A stretch of 64,000 bases of DNA from Candidatus Leptofilum gracile (GTDB lineage Bacteria; Chloroflexota; Anaerolineae; Promineifilales; Promineifilaceae). The stretch lies in the NCBI GenBank assembly GCA_016713825.1, contig JADJOJ010000007.1, positions 434,001 to 498,000 on the forward strand, given 5' to 3'. The position numbers were made by a program, and so were the translations under genes. Shown one piece after another: positions 49,600 to 60,200 of the stretch (positions are counted from its first letter, which is position 1; every line of letters starts with the position of its first letter). The notes below the pieces were generated by a model. The model worked only from the letters and a program-made list of their open reading frames with translations, was not told the origin of the DNA and did not search any database.

Positions 49600-52500
49600 T
49601 AATTTCCGTCGCTGGCGCAGCGGAAGCCAGCGCCAATTTGCGAGTTATCCAAATCCAGCGTATTGGCATCGTCGGGGGCCAGGGCAAAGCGGATGACGGC
49701 GTTTACTTGATCGGCCGTATTGGCCCAGGAGCCACCTCGCAGCACTTTTAGCCCAGATTCATCATTTTCGTTGTAACCGCTGGCGGGCAAGGGTGAAGAA
49801 TAAAATTCAGGATCATACCAATCCTGCACCCATTCAGCTGCGCCGCCAGACAGGCCCTGCACGCCAAACGGGCTGGCGCTGTTGGGCAAGGCATCTACCC
49901 GCACAAAAGCACGCGAAAAGAAGATGGACAATGATTGCGCCGGGTTGTTGTTGAAGATGGATGTTTCATACAGCACCGGATCAGCCGCGCCCCAGGGGTA
50001 CAAACGGCCGTCTGTGCCCCGCGCTGCATACTCCCATTCTGCCTCAGTGGGCAGCCGCCCCCAACCGACTCACAATAAATGCTGGCCCCGTGCCAGGTGA
50101 TCCAGGTTGCCGGATACCGTTCGGTGCCGGGCCGTGGATCAAAAACGCCGAGGTTGTTCAAAATATTGGTGAGTGAGGTAAAAACGGCCGTTGTTGCACA
50201 ATCCTCCCCGTCGCAAGCAGCCGTGTTCCCCCCCAACCGGTTAAGAAAATCAGCATACTGCTGCACAGACACCTCATACTGGTCCAGGTAAAAGCTGTCT
50301 ACCGTAACCGGGCGCAGCTGATTATCCTCACCGTCAGCCAGCCCCATCTGGTAACTGCCCCCGGTGATAAACAGCACGGGCATATTGTCTGCTTCGCGAA
50401 TGAAGGAGTTGAGCTGCGCGTCCAGCGCCAGCTGTGCGGGATCTGGTGTGGCGGTGGGCTGATTGGGCGCTGTGGCTTCAGGCGTGGTTTGCACCGCTTC
50501 AGCGGCTACGCGCGTGGCCTGGGCCGCCACGGTTGCCAGCTGCGCCTGGGCGGTGGCAGCCTGGGCGGTGGCCTCTTCCTGGCCTTCCACCAAAGCCCGC
50601 TCAGCGACCAGGGTTTGGTTAGCCGCCACTTCCGCGGTGGCCACGGCATTATCAGAGGTAGCCATCGCCTGCACGGTGGCAGCTTGCAGGGCGTCGGTGG
50701 TGCTCACAATGGCCAGACGGTCGGCAGCAACGGCCGTTTCCCTGGCTTCTACACTGGCTCTGGTGGCTTCCTGCGCCACCTCTTCCCGCTCTTGCTGCAC
50801 ATTTTGCAAATAAACCAAACTCACCGCCCCAGCAACCACCAACAGCAAAATCACAATCAAGGCGTAGTTAAAATTGCGAGCCCGTTGGGCCGCTTTGGCC
50901 TCCGCTTCGGCACGCTGAGCCTCTTCTTTGGCCAATTTTTGCGCCTGTTCCAGCTCTCGCTGCTGCTGCGCCTGTTTTTCTTCAATTTCCAACTGCAAGG
51001 CGGCTTTGCTAACATCAATAAATTCCTGCTCCAGCGGATTTAAATCCTCAAAAAGCAGCGCCTCTTGCAGCGGCTTGCCGCGCAGCAGTGCACCCGCGTC
51101 CCGATCCCGCGCATCCCACTCTTCGGCCTGGGCCGTAAAGCGCAGCCGGTGACGCAGCACCACGCGATCATCCTCCAGCCATTCCACCAGGCGGGGCCAG
51201 TTGCGCACCAGCGCCTCGTGAGCCACCTCAAACTGGTCGTTATCCTTTTTCGCTCCGTCGGTTTGACGCAGCAGGCGGGCATCGACCAGCTTTTGCAGCA
51301 CGCGATCAATGCGGTCGTTGGCTTCGCCAGATTGGTGCAGCGCATGGCGTGTCGCCCGGCTGCGGGTAAATTCCACCCCGGCGCTGGGGCGCACCAGGCG
51401 CAGCAAAATACGCTTGGCGGCGTTCTGCTCTTCGGGGATCATGCTGTTGTAGAGGGAATCGGCCGTAGCCGCCAGGGCCAGCATCACCCCACCCAGGCGG
51501 CGGTAGGCGTCCCAGGTGATCCGGTTGCGTTCCCGGTTGTCCCACAGCTGAAGCAAGGCAAATTGCAGCAAGGGCAGTGCCGCTGGCTCGCCCACAATTT
51601 CACGCACCAGGGCCTCAATCAGCCCATCTTCAAATTTCAGACCAATCGCTTCGGCGGGCTGCTCGATGGCGGCGTGCAGTTCGCTGCCGTTCATGGCGGT
51701 AACACGCACCAAACCTTGCTCGTACAGACCACGGAACAAGGGCACTTTGTTGAGGTAGCTCTCGTAATCTACCCGCATGGTGAGGAGCACCACGTGCCGC
51801 TGCTCGCGTGTGTTTACCAGCCCCAGCAAGTTGTCAATGAAGGCGTCGCGCTCCTGCTCGTCCTGGCAGAGGGTGAAGGTTTCTTCGAACTGGTCGATGG
51901 TGATGACAGCCGGCACGCGGGTGTCGGCCTGGACCAGCTTGGTTAGATGGTTTGTGTCGCTGAGAAAAGCATCGTAATTGGTGGTGATCCATTCAGCAGG
52001 ATCGGCCCCTTCTGGCTCTAGCAGCTTGGCTAACTGAATCAGCGGGGCGGCGCTGGGTACGATGGTGGGGTAGTAGTGCCACGCTTCGCTGCCAGGCAAG
52101 GCCCCTTCTTCCAATTTAGGCAGCAGCCCGGCCAACACCACAGATGATTTGCCGCTGCCAGAGGGGCCAACGGCCGTTACCAATCGGCTCACCAACACCT
52201 GGTCCACCAGTTCCCGCACAAGCTGGTCACGGCCGTAAAACAGATGTTTGTTGTCTTCGTTAAACGCTTCCAAACCAATGTAGGGGCAGCGCGAATCGGG
52301 AATCTCGGGTTGGGTGGTGGTATCAAAATCAGCTAAAACGGCTTCTGGCGTCTCTTTACCAGCATGGAACAATTGGTTGTGCCAGTAGTCTAGCAAGCTT
52401 TGCGCCGCTTCCCGGTCCTCGGTATTGTCGATAAACGCGCCAGCCGCTTCACCCCGGTGCAAAAATTCGGTCACCTCTGCCCAAAATTGGTCTTCGTCGG

Positions 52501-52612
52501 CTTCTTCTTTTGGCTTGCGCCGATCCTTTAGCAAGGCCCGGTGCGAATCGCGCAGCGAGGTGAAGGACATGAACGGGATGAATTCTTCGGAAGTTGAATC
52601 TGAATGGCTCAT
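49599..52612 (-). CDS. Membrane-spanning STAND NTPase with FGE/SUMF1-like C-terminal domain (frameshifted)
   Basis: About 1004 aa if repaired. Residues ~10-100 are a helical N-terminal domain of unknown type (EDREAAQSLLDYWHNQLF). The nSTAND1-type NTPase (~108-560) has CPYIGLEAFNEDNKHLFYGR, Walker A AVGPSGSGKSSVV, Walker B VPAVITIDQFEETF, and a C-terminal winged-helix-like part (FEVAHEALVRNWPRLVEWL). A transmembrane helix follows near 576-598 (NYALIVILLLVVAGAVSLVY), then an Ala-rich coiled coil and, from ~740, a formylglycine-enzyme-like domain (ITGGSYQMG, RLPTEAEWEYAARG, VLRGGSWANTADQVN, GAGFRCA). That domain lacks the catalytic Cys pair. The frame breaks at a C5 run on the + strand (50058-50062); one missing base explains it. 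Confidence 0.85.
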
Positions 52613-53946
52613 TTGTTAAATTGCCTCAACAATAGATCGATTTGCTCCCCTACCCGTTGCAGTTCGGTACACAGGGAGAGCAGTTCTAAATCCACTTCGC
52701 GGAAGCGATGCCCAACATAGGTGTGGTAGCGCATGAACAGGCGGCGCACTTTGGAATTGATCTGCTGCTCAATGGCGGGGGTCAGGTCAGACATAACTTT
52801 GCTCAGGTTTTGGGCCCATTCTGCGTCGGGATCCGTATCAATCAGTTCCTGCGTCATTGGTTCCAAATCAAACCAGGCATCTTCCAACTCTTCGAAATTA
52901 TTTTGGGAAACGGCCGATTTCACCCGGCGCACTTCATCATCCACATTTTGCCAGGCGTTGTGCTCGCGCACCAGCGCCTTCAGCCGTTCATCCAGCCCGG
53001 CCAAGGCCGATCTGCCGCTTTTCACCTCTTCAACCATGTTGCCCATGGCCACCTCGGCTTCCGCCAGGCTGCCGCTGATGGTGGTGATTGCCCTTTCCAG
53101 GTTGTCTAGCCGCAGGCCGCTGGCCACGGCCACCAGTTGGGCATTGATGCGGGTAGGATGGCGCGTCAGCACGCGCGAGAGCAGCGTGACGCCTTCTTCT
53201 AACGCGTCGAGATCATCTCCGTTTACGGCCGTATGCAAATGTTCCTTCACCGTTTCCAGCTGGGCCGCCCAGCGCAAATTACTGCCAGCAAAGGTATCGC
53301 TCTTAGAAAGCATGACCATGTCGTTGATCTTGGCTTCTAGCTCAGGCTCGGCGATGGCGATGTCATCCCAAGCCATATCATCGTCTGGCAACCGCTTCTG
53401 GTCGCGGTAGATCAGGTCGTACTGCGTCTCTAAAATCTGGAACAGATCGTGGACCTGCTTGTAATCGTTCATCTGGTCAATTTGTTGAGAGGCGGCCTGG
53501 AAATCGGTCTGGAAGGTGACAACGGCCGTACGCACATCTTCCCGCGTCAGCATGCGCACAATTGCGCCAAAGCTCTTGCTGGCAATAACCGTGTTAGATT
53601 TGTCCTGCGCCGGCAAAATATCGGCCTGATGAATTTCGATGCGAGAAGAGGTAGGGTCTTCGTCGATCTCATCCAAAATGATGGCTTCAATGCTTATTTG
53701 GGGACGCAATTCTTGAAAAGCAGCCACCAGAACATTGACCCGCTTACGGCGGTCAAAATGAATCACCAGCTCACGCGCTTTATCTTTTTTGACGGTTCCA
53801 GGGAGGTTCTCAAAATCGAGTCGCAGCTCAAAGCAGAGGTCGCGCAGGTCGTCTTCACTAAAGGAATCGTTTATGGCGCGCAACAATTTTCGAAGATCAA
53901 CTGGTTTTTCCGGGCCATTCTCTGCGGTTTGTGAGGGGTCTGTCAT
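52609..53946 (-). CDS. Protein with N-terminal effector-associated (EAD-like) domain and helical scaffold
   Basis: A 445-aa soluble protein. Residues ~16-80 (VDLRKLLRAINDSFSEDDLR, DLCFELRLDFENLPG, KKDKARELVIHFDRRKRVNV) match the small helical effector-associated domain found at the start of many bacterial STAND, caspase and peptidase conflict proteins. The remaining ~350 residues are helix-rich and partly coiled (SGSLAEAEVAMGNMVEEVKS) with no family I know. Its stop overlaps the STAND-FGE start by 4 bp (ATGA), so the pair is translationally coupled. I infer an adaptor role: the EAD would recruit effectors with matching EADs, while the helical part contacts the STAND protein. Confidence 0.75.
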   Translation of the reverse strand: MTDPSQTAENGPEKPVDLRKLLRAINDSFSEDDLRDLCFELRLDFENLPGTVKKDKARELVIHFDRRKRVNVLVAAFQELRPQISIEAIILDEIDEDPTSSRIEIHQADILPAQDKSNTVIASKSFGAIVRMLTREDVRTAVVTFQTDFQAASQQIDQMNDYKQVHDLFQILETQYDLIYRDQKRLPDDDMAWDDIAIAEPELEAKINDMVMLSKSDTFAGSNLRWAAQLETVKEHLHTAVNGDDLDALEEGVTLLSRVLTRHPTRINAQLVAVASGLRLDNLERAITTISGSLAEAEVAMGNMVEEVKSGRSALAGLDERLKALVREHNAWQNVDDEVRRVKSAVSQNNFEELEDAWFDLEPMTQELIDTDPDAEWAQNLSKVMSDLTPAIEQQINSKVRRLFMRYHTYVGHRFREVDLELLSLCTELQRVGEQIDLLLRQFNK

Positions 53947-53997
53947 TTTTCTTAAGGGAACTGCGATTTTGTTCGGTACTGCACTGATTTAAGTAGC

Positions 53998-54025
53998 TTA
54001 TTTACCAGTCAGAATTATATGTCAA
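53998..54025 (-). promoter_or_regulatory. Possible promoter of the EAD-STAND operon
   Basis: On the minus strand a consensus TTGACA (54020-54025) is followed by a 16-bp spacer and AAATAA (53998-54003), 52 bp before ATG 53946. The -10 match is weak. Confidence 0.35.
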
Positions 54026-54157
54026 GTAACCACTTTTGTAAACGAATCATAAATTTTTACATTTGCTAGCCAAAAGATTGGTTCAATCCAGGCGAAGGCT
54101 CCACTCTTTGCCCGCGTTAGGTGATGATGGCGCGATGGAAATTGGCGGAGCCATACC

Positions 54158-54207
54158 ACAATGATGCGTGACCCATTTCACGGCAAACCGCATAAAATCA
54201 TGAAGGC
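54158..54207. repeat. GTTTCACG dispersed element, diverged copy 3
   Basis: CCACAATGATGCGTGACCCA, TTTCACGGCAAACCGCATAA, AATCATGAAGGCT aligns to the element at 31203-31313 with many substitutions and a shortened middle. It lies just 3' of the GH13 gene. Confidence 0.5.
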
Positions 54208-54213
54208 TCACCA

Positions 54214-56127
54214 TCATTTACCGCCGCTCTGCGACAAGATAAGCACGCTGTACGGGCCAATGCTCAAGGTGCCGCTGTAGGCCAGCTGGTCGTATGCGCC
54301 GGGAACGGCCGTAACCGTGCCCACATGATGGCTGCTAAAACTGGGATGGTACGCCTTCAGATCGCTGTTGAACTGCACCAGCCAGTCGCCACCGCGCGGA
54401 AAACCCAGCTTGTAATCGGTTAGCACCCGGTTGGCAAAGTTGGCCACCACAATCACATCATCGCCAGGGCCACCGTGGTGCCAGCGGTGGAAGGCGATCA
54501 GCTTGGCCGCATCGTTCACGTGGAAAACGTTGATCGACTGCCCACTCAGGCCGCGCGTTTGCCCGTGCAAATTGCGCCGCAGGGCGATGAGATGCCGGTA
54601 AAGGGCCACCATGCCGCTGTTTTGCTCCGCTTTTTGCCAGTCGAGCGGCCGTTTATCATCAAACCAACCATCCTCCAAAAACTCCTGCCCCTGGAAGATC
54701 ATCGGCACACCGGGCGCGGTAAACACCAGCGCCGCCCCCAGCGCCGCCCGGCTGGCAGCCAGCGCCTCACCACCGTCGGCGACGGCAACTTCGTGTACCA
54801 CCCGCGCCTTGCCGTTGGCCACCTCATCGTGCGATTCGGTGTAGATGACGCGGCTGAACACGTCGGCACCATAGCGAAATAGCAAAGCGTCTCGCACGGC
54901 CAGCATATTGCGCTCTTTGTCTCGCGGCGTCATGATGGCCTGGCGGATGGGATGAACAAATTTGCTATCCCACTGGCTGTTAAAGCCCGCCCCGCCCGCC
55001 TCGATGGGTTCGGTGAGCCATTTGTTGGCCTGCAAATCTTCAGCAATGCGGATGTGGCGGGGGTTGTGCTGCTGCATCTCGCCGTTGATACCCTGCATCA
55101 GCACCCAGCCTTCGGGGATGTTGGCCCCAGGGTCGCCATCGTGGCCGTGGGCGTTGCGGATGTAGGAGGTGGCGTCCCAGCGCAGGCCGTCGATCTGGTA
55201 CTCATCCAGCCACATGCGCACGTTGTCGCGGATGTATTGGCGCACTTCAGGACGGCCGTAATCGGGCCTGGTATCGGCCCACGGCGTTTTGGAACGCCAA
55301 TCGTTATAAAAGTAGATGCCGCCCAGGCCGTGCTGCTGCCAGCCATCAAACTGCCACAGCCCTAGCTCTTGCGGGCCAAAATGGTTGTAAACCACATCCA
55401 CAATTACGGCGATGCCCTGGGCGTGGGCGGCGTTTACCAACCGCTTGAGCCCCTCGGCCCCGCCGTACACCTGGCTGATGGCAAACGGATAATTGGGGTT
55501 GTACCCCCAGGAAAGCAGGCCGGGGAACGCTTTGACGGGCATCAGCTCGATGGCGTTGATGCCCAGAATGCGCAGGTACGGCAGCTTGTTGATGACGGCG
55601 TCGAAATCATACGGCGGCTGGCCGTCTGCCTGGCCAAAGGTGCCAACGTGCAGTTCGTAAATGACCAGTTCAGGCAGGGCAGGTGGTTGAAAGGGGGTCG
55701 ATGGGGTAGAAACGGCCGTTTCCACCCCCGGCACAAACCCATTATGCACCACCCCATCTTGGTACGGTGCCCGCACATCTTTGGCATACGGATCGGTCCG
55801 CAGCAGATGTTGGCCATTGTGTTTCAAGACAAATTTATAGGTGTCGCCAATTCGCGCCTCGGGCACGTTGGTAGACCAACACCCATTTTCTTCTCGCGCC
55901 AGGGGAATCTGGCTGCGGTGCCAATTGTTAAAAGAACCGGTGACATGCACAGCTTCGGCATGGGGTGCCCAGACGCGAAAAACGGTGCCTTCAGCGTGGG
56001 GAATGGCCCCCATGCCGGGCAGCAGCGCCGGCTGCGTCGAGCGGATTTTGTACCGGAGTGTTTGCCAGGTTTGCGTCAGCTGGCTGCGCCAGGCAGGCGT
56101 TTGGTTCTCTTTTTCATTCAAACTCAT
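54214..56127 (-). CDS. GH13 alpha-glucan branching enzyme-like protein
   Basis: A 637-aa alpha-amylase-superfamily enzyme. An N-terminal CBM48/Ig-like domain (~40-135; GTVFRVWAPHAEAVHVTGSF, NNWHRSQIPL) precedes the (beta/alpha)8 catalytic domain with VIYELHVGTF, VIVDVVYNHFGP, nucleophile Asp in IDGLRWDATSYI, acid Glu in IRIAEDLQANKW and transition-state Asp in YTESHDEVANG. The C-terminal all-beta domain starts near 540. It resembles GlgB and malto-oligosyltrehalose trehalohydrolase-like enzymes; the set HDEVANGKAR favours branching activity. It has no glycogen-operon neighbours here. Confidence 0.88.
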   Translation of the reverse strand: MSLNEKENQTPAWRSQLTQTWQTLRYKIRSTQPALLPGMGAIPHAEGTVFRVWAPHAEAVHVTGSFNNWHRSQIPLAREENGCWSTNVPEARIGDTYKFVLKHNGQHLLRTDPYAKDVRAPYQDGVVHNGFVPGVETAVSTPSTPFQPPALPELVIYELHVGTFGQADGQPPYDFDAVINKLPYLRILGINAIELMPVKAFPGLLSWGYNPNYPFAISQVYGGAEGLKRLVNAAHAQGIAVIVDVVYNHFGPQELGLWQFDGWQQHGLGGIYFYNDWRSKTPWADTRPDYGRPEVRQYIRDNVRMWLDEYQIDGLRWDATSYIRNAHGHDGDPGANIPEGWVLMQGINGEMQQHNPRHIRIAEDLQANKWLTEPIEAGGAGFNSQWDSKFVHPIRQAIMTPRDKERNMLAVRDALLFRYGADVFSRVIYTESHDEVANGKARVVHEVAVADGGEALAASRAALGAALVFTAPGVPMIFQGQEFLEDGWFDDKRPLDWQKAEQNSGMVALYRHLIALRRNLHGQTRGLSGQSINVFHVNDAAKLIAFHRWHHGGPGDDVIVVANFANRVLTDYKLGFPRGGDWLVQFNSDLKAYHPSFSSHHVGTVTAVPGAYDQLAYSGTLSIGPYSVLILSQSGGK

Positions 56128-56356
56128 AAAACCTCCATCGCCAGGAAGCTAAACTTCCAGAGTCGGTAGAATAAACGATTCTACCTCGTTGGTGGTTAAA
56201 AATCTGTTAACAAATCAGGATTATGTCTACAAAAAGGGGGGTAAACGGCCGTTTCTCCCCTCAATTTTCCGCTTTTGTGCCGAGACGGCCGTATTTTGCA
56301 GGAAGTTTGTAGGTGACCGTTGATTTTTGCTGTTATGCTGTTATGCTATTGCGCCT

Positions 56357-56878
56357 ATGAACCCAATTCATTGGCTTTTCGACAAGTTCTTTCCGCTGAT
56401 TCGCTTTACTTATGAAAGAATTCAGGGACATCATTGGTTCGACCAAATTACACCGACGTTGTGGCTGGGGGGCGCACCGCATTACGCCCGAGATTACAAC
56501 TTTTTGCTGGAAAATGGCATTACGGCCGTTCTCAATATCCGCGCCGAACGAGAGGATGATGTGAATCTGTATCGCCAGCATGACATCAGCTACAAACAGC
56601 TCAAGGTGCTGGATGTGACGGTGCCTTCAGAGGCAATGATTGAAGCGGGGGTTGCCTTTGTGCGGGAGCAAGTGGAAGACGGCCGTACCGTGCTGGTGCA
56701 TTGTGCCAAAGGGCGGGGCCGTTCGGCCACCATCCTGGCCGCCTACCTGATGCGGTATGAAGGATTGAGCTTTGACGAAGCGAACCAAAAAATGAAAGCG
56801 ATACGGCCGTTAACCAAACTAGAAGGTCGTCATCGCAGCCGCCTGCAACAATGGGCCCAAGCTTACGCTGTAAATTAA
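56357..56878 (+). CDS. Dual-specificity protein phosphatase
   Basis: A 173-aa cytosolic phosphatase of the Cys-based DUSP class. WLGGAPHYARDYNFLLENGI and TAVLNIRAEREDDVNLYRQH precede the active-site loop VLVHCAKGRGRSATILAAYL (HCxxGxxRS). The general-acid Asp is likely in VLDVTVPSE. KMKAIRPLTKLEGRHRSRLQ closes the domain. It may act on phospho-tyrosine/serine or on a phospholipid or RNA; the KGRGRS loop is basic. ATG 56357 (MNPIHWLF) is preferred over 56327. A terminator hairpin follows at 56908. Confidence 0.88.
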   Translation: MNPIHWLFDKFFPLIRFTYERIQGHHWFDQITPTLWLGGAPHYARDYNFLLENGITAVLNIRAEREDDVNLYRQHDISYKQLKVLDVTVPSEAMIEAGVAFVREQVEDGRTVLVHCAKGRGRSATILAAYLMRYEGLSFDEANQKMKAIRPLTKLEGRHRSRLQQWAQAYAVN

Positions 56879-56907
56879 ATGAACCACCCAAATCACCTGT
56901 TTGATTC

Positions 56908-56930
56908 CACAGGGCGACCTGTGTCTTTTT
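56908..56930 (+). terminator. Rho-independent terminator after the phosphatase gene
   Basis: CACAGG (56908-56913), loop GCGA, CCTGTG (56918-56923), TC, then TTTTT (56926-56930). The short but clean stem with T-tract lies 30 bp after the stop. Confidence 0.7.
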
Positions 56931-57285
56931 AGCAGAATTGCCAACAGACCATTCCTCACGGGGAATCTGGCGACTCAGTGTGAAGGCGCGTTATCAGGCG
57001 TATTCACCCGTTTTACCGTCTACTGCCAGGCAGACGAATTTTCGGGTAGGCTGCGCAAAAGGAGGCAACCCAACCGATCGGATCTAAAAACATGCTGCGG
57101 AAGTATAGCCCTGTACGGCCGTTTCCCATGACAACAAAGCCGATCCTCACCACCTAATTGTTGTATCGATTCAAACGAAACAAAAACAAAACAATACAAC
57201 CATTTCAAACATGTGTTCACTAAAATAAAACAACCCCAAAAACGGCCGTGTGCCCAACAGTGAACACAATTTCTGGAGGAAGGAA
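56931..57285. other. 355-bp leader region before the P-domain protein
   Basis: No convincing gene. It contains two ACGGCCGT copies (near 57114 and 57242) and, from 57160 to 57240, a strongly A-rich stretch that probably includes the promoter of the downstream secreted protein. I cannot assign exact boxes. Confidence 0.5.
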
Positions 57286-60200
57286 ATGAAATTATTTGGT
57301 AAAGCTGCGCGAATCGGCGGCTTATCACTTCTGCTATTTGGTGGTATCTGGCTGCTTAGCCTGGCAAGCGGCCCCAGCCCAGAAAGTTTAGAACGGCAAC
57401 AAGCGATTCAAGCGTTTGCTCCCGTTGATATTGGCGACCGGGATGCCATAGGCCCCGTTCAAGAAAACGGCTACGCATTCCCCACAACCGTCAACCTGGC
57501 CAATGTCCCCGCTGGCGTGTACGATCCCAACAACCAGTACGACCGCTGGCAGCGCGGTGAAATCGATCTACAAGAAGCGTTCTTCCGCTTGCCAGAAGCA
57601 GAAATGAGCCTGCTGCAAACCGAAGCGCTCTCACTGGCCAGCAGCGAAAACATTCAGCTGGCTCCCACCGGGCCAAGCTTGCAAGCTCCCGCCGCAGGCG
57701 TCAGCTTCGACTCCATCGACTTTACCGAATGTTGTGGCGGCGGCGGCAACGTACCGCCCGACCCCGAACTGGCCGTTGGCCCCAACCATATCATCGCCGT
57801 CGTCAATGTCGCCTTTGAAATTTACGACAAAAGCGGCAACAGTCTGGTTGGTCCCACCACCTTCGCCAGCTTCATGGCCTCAGACCCCAACTGCACCGGC
57901 GTCTTCGACCCCAACGCCCTCTACGACGAGCGAGAAGACCGCTTCATTTTAGGCATCGACGCCGACGGCACCCATTACTGCCTGGCCGTCTCCCAAACGG
58001 GCGACCCCACCGGCAGTTGGAACATCTACTCCTTTGTCACCGGCAGCAGCAGCATCTTCTTTGATTACCCGCACGCTGGTGTTGGCAACGATGCCATCTA
58101 CATGGGCGCCAACATGTTCAACAACACCAGTGGCTCCTTCCTGGATTCCCGCATCTGGGCCTTCAACAAAGCCCAAATGTACGCCGGGCAGGCGGCTGCC
58201 TCCGTCATGCGCAATTTGGGCAGCAACGATGACACGCCGCAGCCGCTGAACCTGCACGGCTGGAACCAGGGCACCTGGCCCCTTTCTGGCCCGCATTACT
58301 TCATCACCGAAACCGGCTACAACGGAGCCGATCACTCCATCTACTCATGGAGCAATCCGTTTGGCAGCAATAGCTTCAGCACGGTTGGGGTGGTGAATTT
58401 GAATACGGCGACGGGCGTAACGGCCGCTTCTACCGTCTCCTTCCCCCAGGCCAGCGGCGGCACCCTGCAAGGCAACGATTGGCGTCCCCAAGATTTTGAA
58501 TACCGCAACGGCTTCGCCTGGACCACCATGGCCATTGGCTGTAACCCCGGCAGTGGTACCGTGAACTGCGTGCGCTGGGCCCAAATCAATCCAGCTACGG
58601 CCACCGTGGTAAACGCGGGCGTTTACAGCAGCAACGGCGAATACCGCCAATTTCCCGACCTGGCCGTGAATCATTGCGACGACATGGCCGTAGGGTACAC
58701 CAAATCTAGCAGCAGCATCTTCCCCAGCATCTACGTCACCGGGCGGCAATCGACCGACCCCGCTGGCACCCTGCAAGCCGAGGTGCTGTTGAAGGCGGGC
58801 GAAATTTCTTATACGTCATTTGAAACGGCCGCTCCACGCCGCTGGGGTGACTACACAGAAATGACCATCGACCCGAACGGCACAACCTTCTGGTACCTGG
58901 GCGAATACAGCAAAAATACCGGCACCACCCAGGGACGCTGGGGCACCTACATCGGTTCCTACTCCTTTGGCAGCTGCACCACCGGGCCAACCCCCACGCC
59001 AGGGCCTACGGCCACGGCCACCAACACGCCCGCACCCACCAACACCCCGGTGCCCGGCACCTGCACGGTGTACAACAGCACCGACGTGCCCAAAACCATC
59101 TCCACCAGCGGCACCCCCAGCGTCAGCTCCCTGCTGAACATCTCCGGCAGCGGCACCATTGGCGACCTGAATGTGCTCAACCTGAACGGCACGCACACCT
59201 GGATCAACGATTTGGACTTCAACCTGATCAGCCCCAGCGGCACCGAAGTACAAATTATGGCCCGGTCTTGCAGCAGCCAGGACAACTTCAACCTGAACCT
59301 GGATGATGAAGCGGCTCCCGGCAGCTGGCCGTGCCCGCCAACCGGTGGCGGCACCTACCAGCCCAGCAATCCGCTGTCAACCTTTGACGGGCAGAACGCC
59401 AACGGCACCTGGACCCTGCGCATCGACGACAACGCCAATCTGGACGGCGGCAGCCTGAGCGGTTGGAGCCTGGAAGTGTGCACCGTGGGCATCCCGGCCA
59501 CAGCGACCAACACACCCATCCCGCCAACGGCGACCAACACACCAACGGCCACCAACACCGCTGTACCGCCGACGCCAACCAACACCCCCACCAACACGTC
59601 GGTGCCACCAACGGCCACCAACACGCCAACGCCGACCAACACCGCTATTCCGCCAACGGCCACCAACACGCCAACACCAGGCGGGGCGGCGGTAATCTAT
59701 GTTAGCTCCAGCAGCAATGGGAACGCGGGTGGCGTCGCCTTCAATGATGAAGATATCATGCGGTACGACACAGGCACGGGCATCTGGTCGCTCTACTTCG
59801 ACGGCTCCGATGTGGGCATAACGGGCGATGTGAATGCGTTCGCCATGCTGCCCGACGGCTCCATCTTGATGAGCTTCGACAGCAGCACCACAGCGGGCGG
59901 AGCCGGTACGGTTGCAGATGCCGACATTGTGCAGTTTGTGCCCACCTCGCTGGGCAGCACCACGGCGGGCAGCTTCTCGCTCTACTTTGATGGGTCTGAT
60001 GTGGGGCTCACCACCACCAGTGAGGACATTGATGCGATTGAGATTGCAGCAGACGGCCGTATCCTCATCAGCACCGTCGGCAACCCCGGCGTAACAGGCC
60101 TTACCGGCCTCGCCGATGAAGATATGTTCGCCTTTAGCGCCAGCTCCCTGGGCAGCAGCACCAGCGGCACCTGGAGCTACTACTTCGACGGCTCCGATGT

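Noticed and set aside
49599..53946. Complete diversity-generating retroelement
   Set aside because: Only the FGE-like fold is present; no reverse transcriptase, accessory gene or template repeat is in the window.
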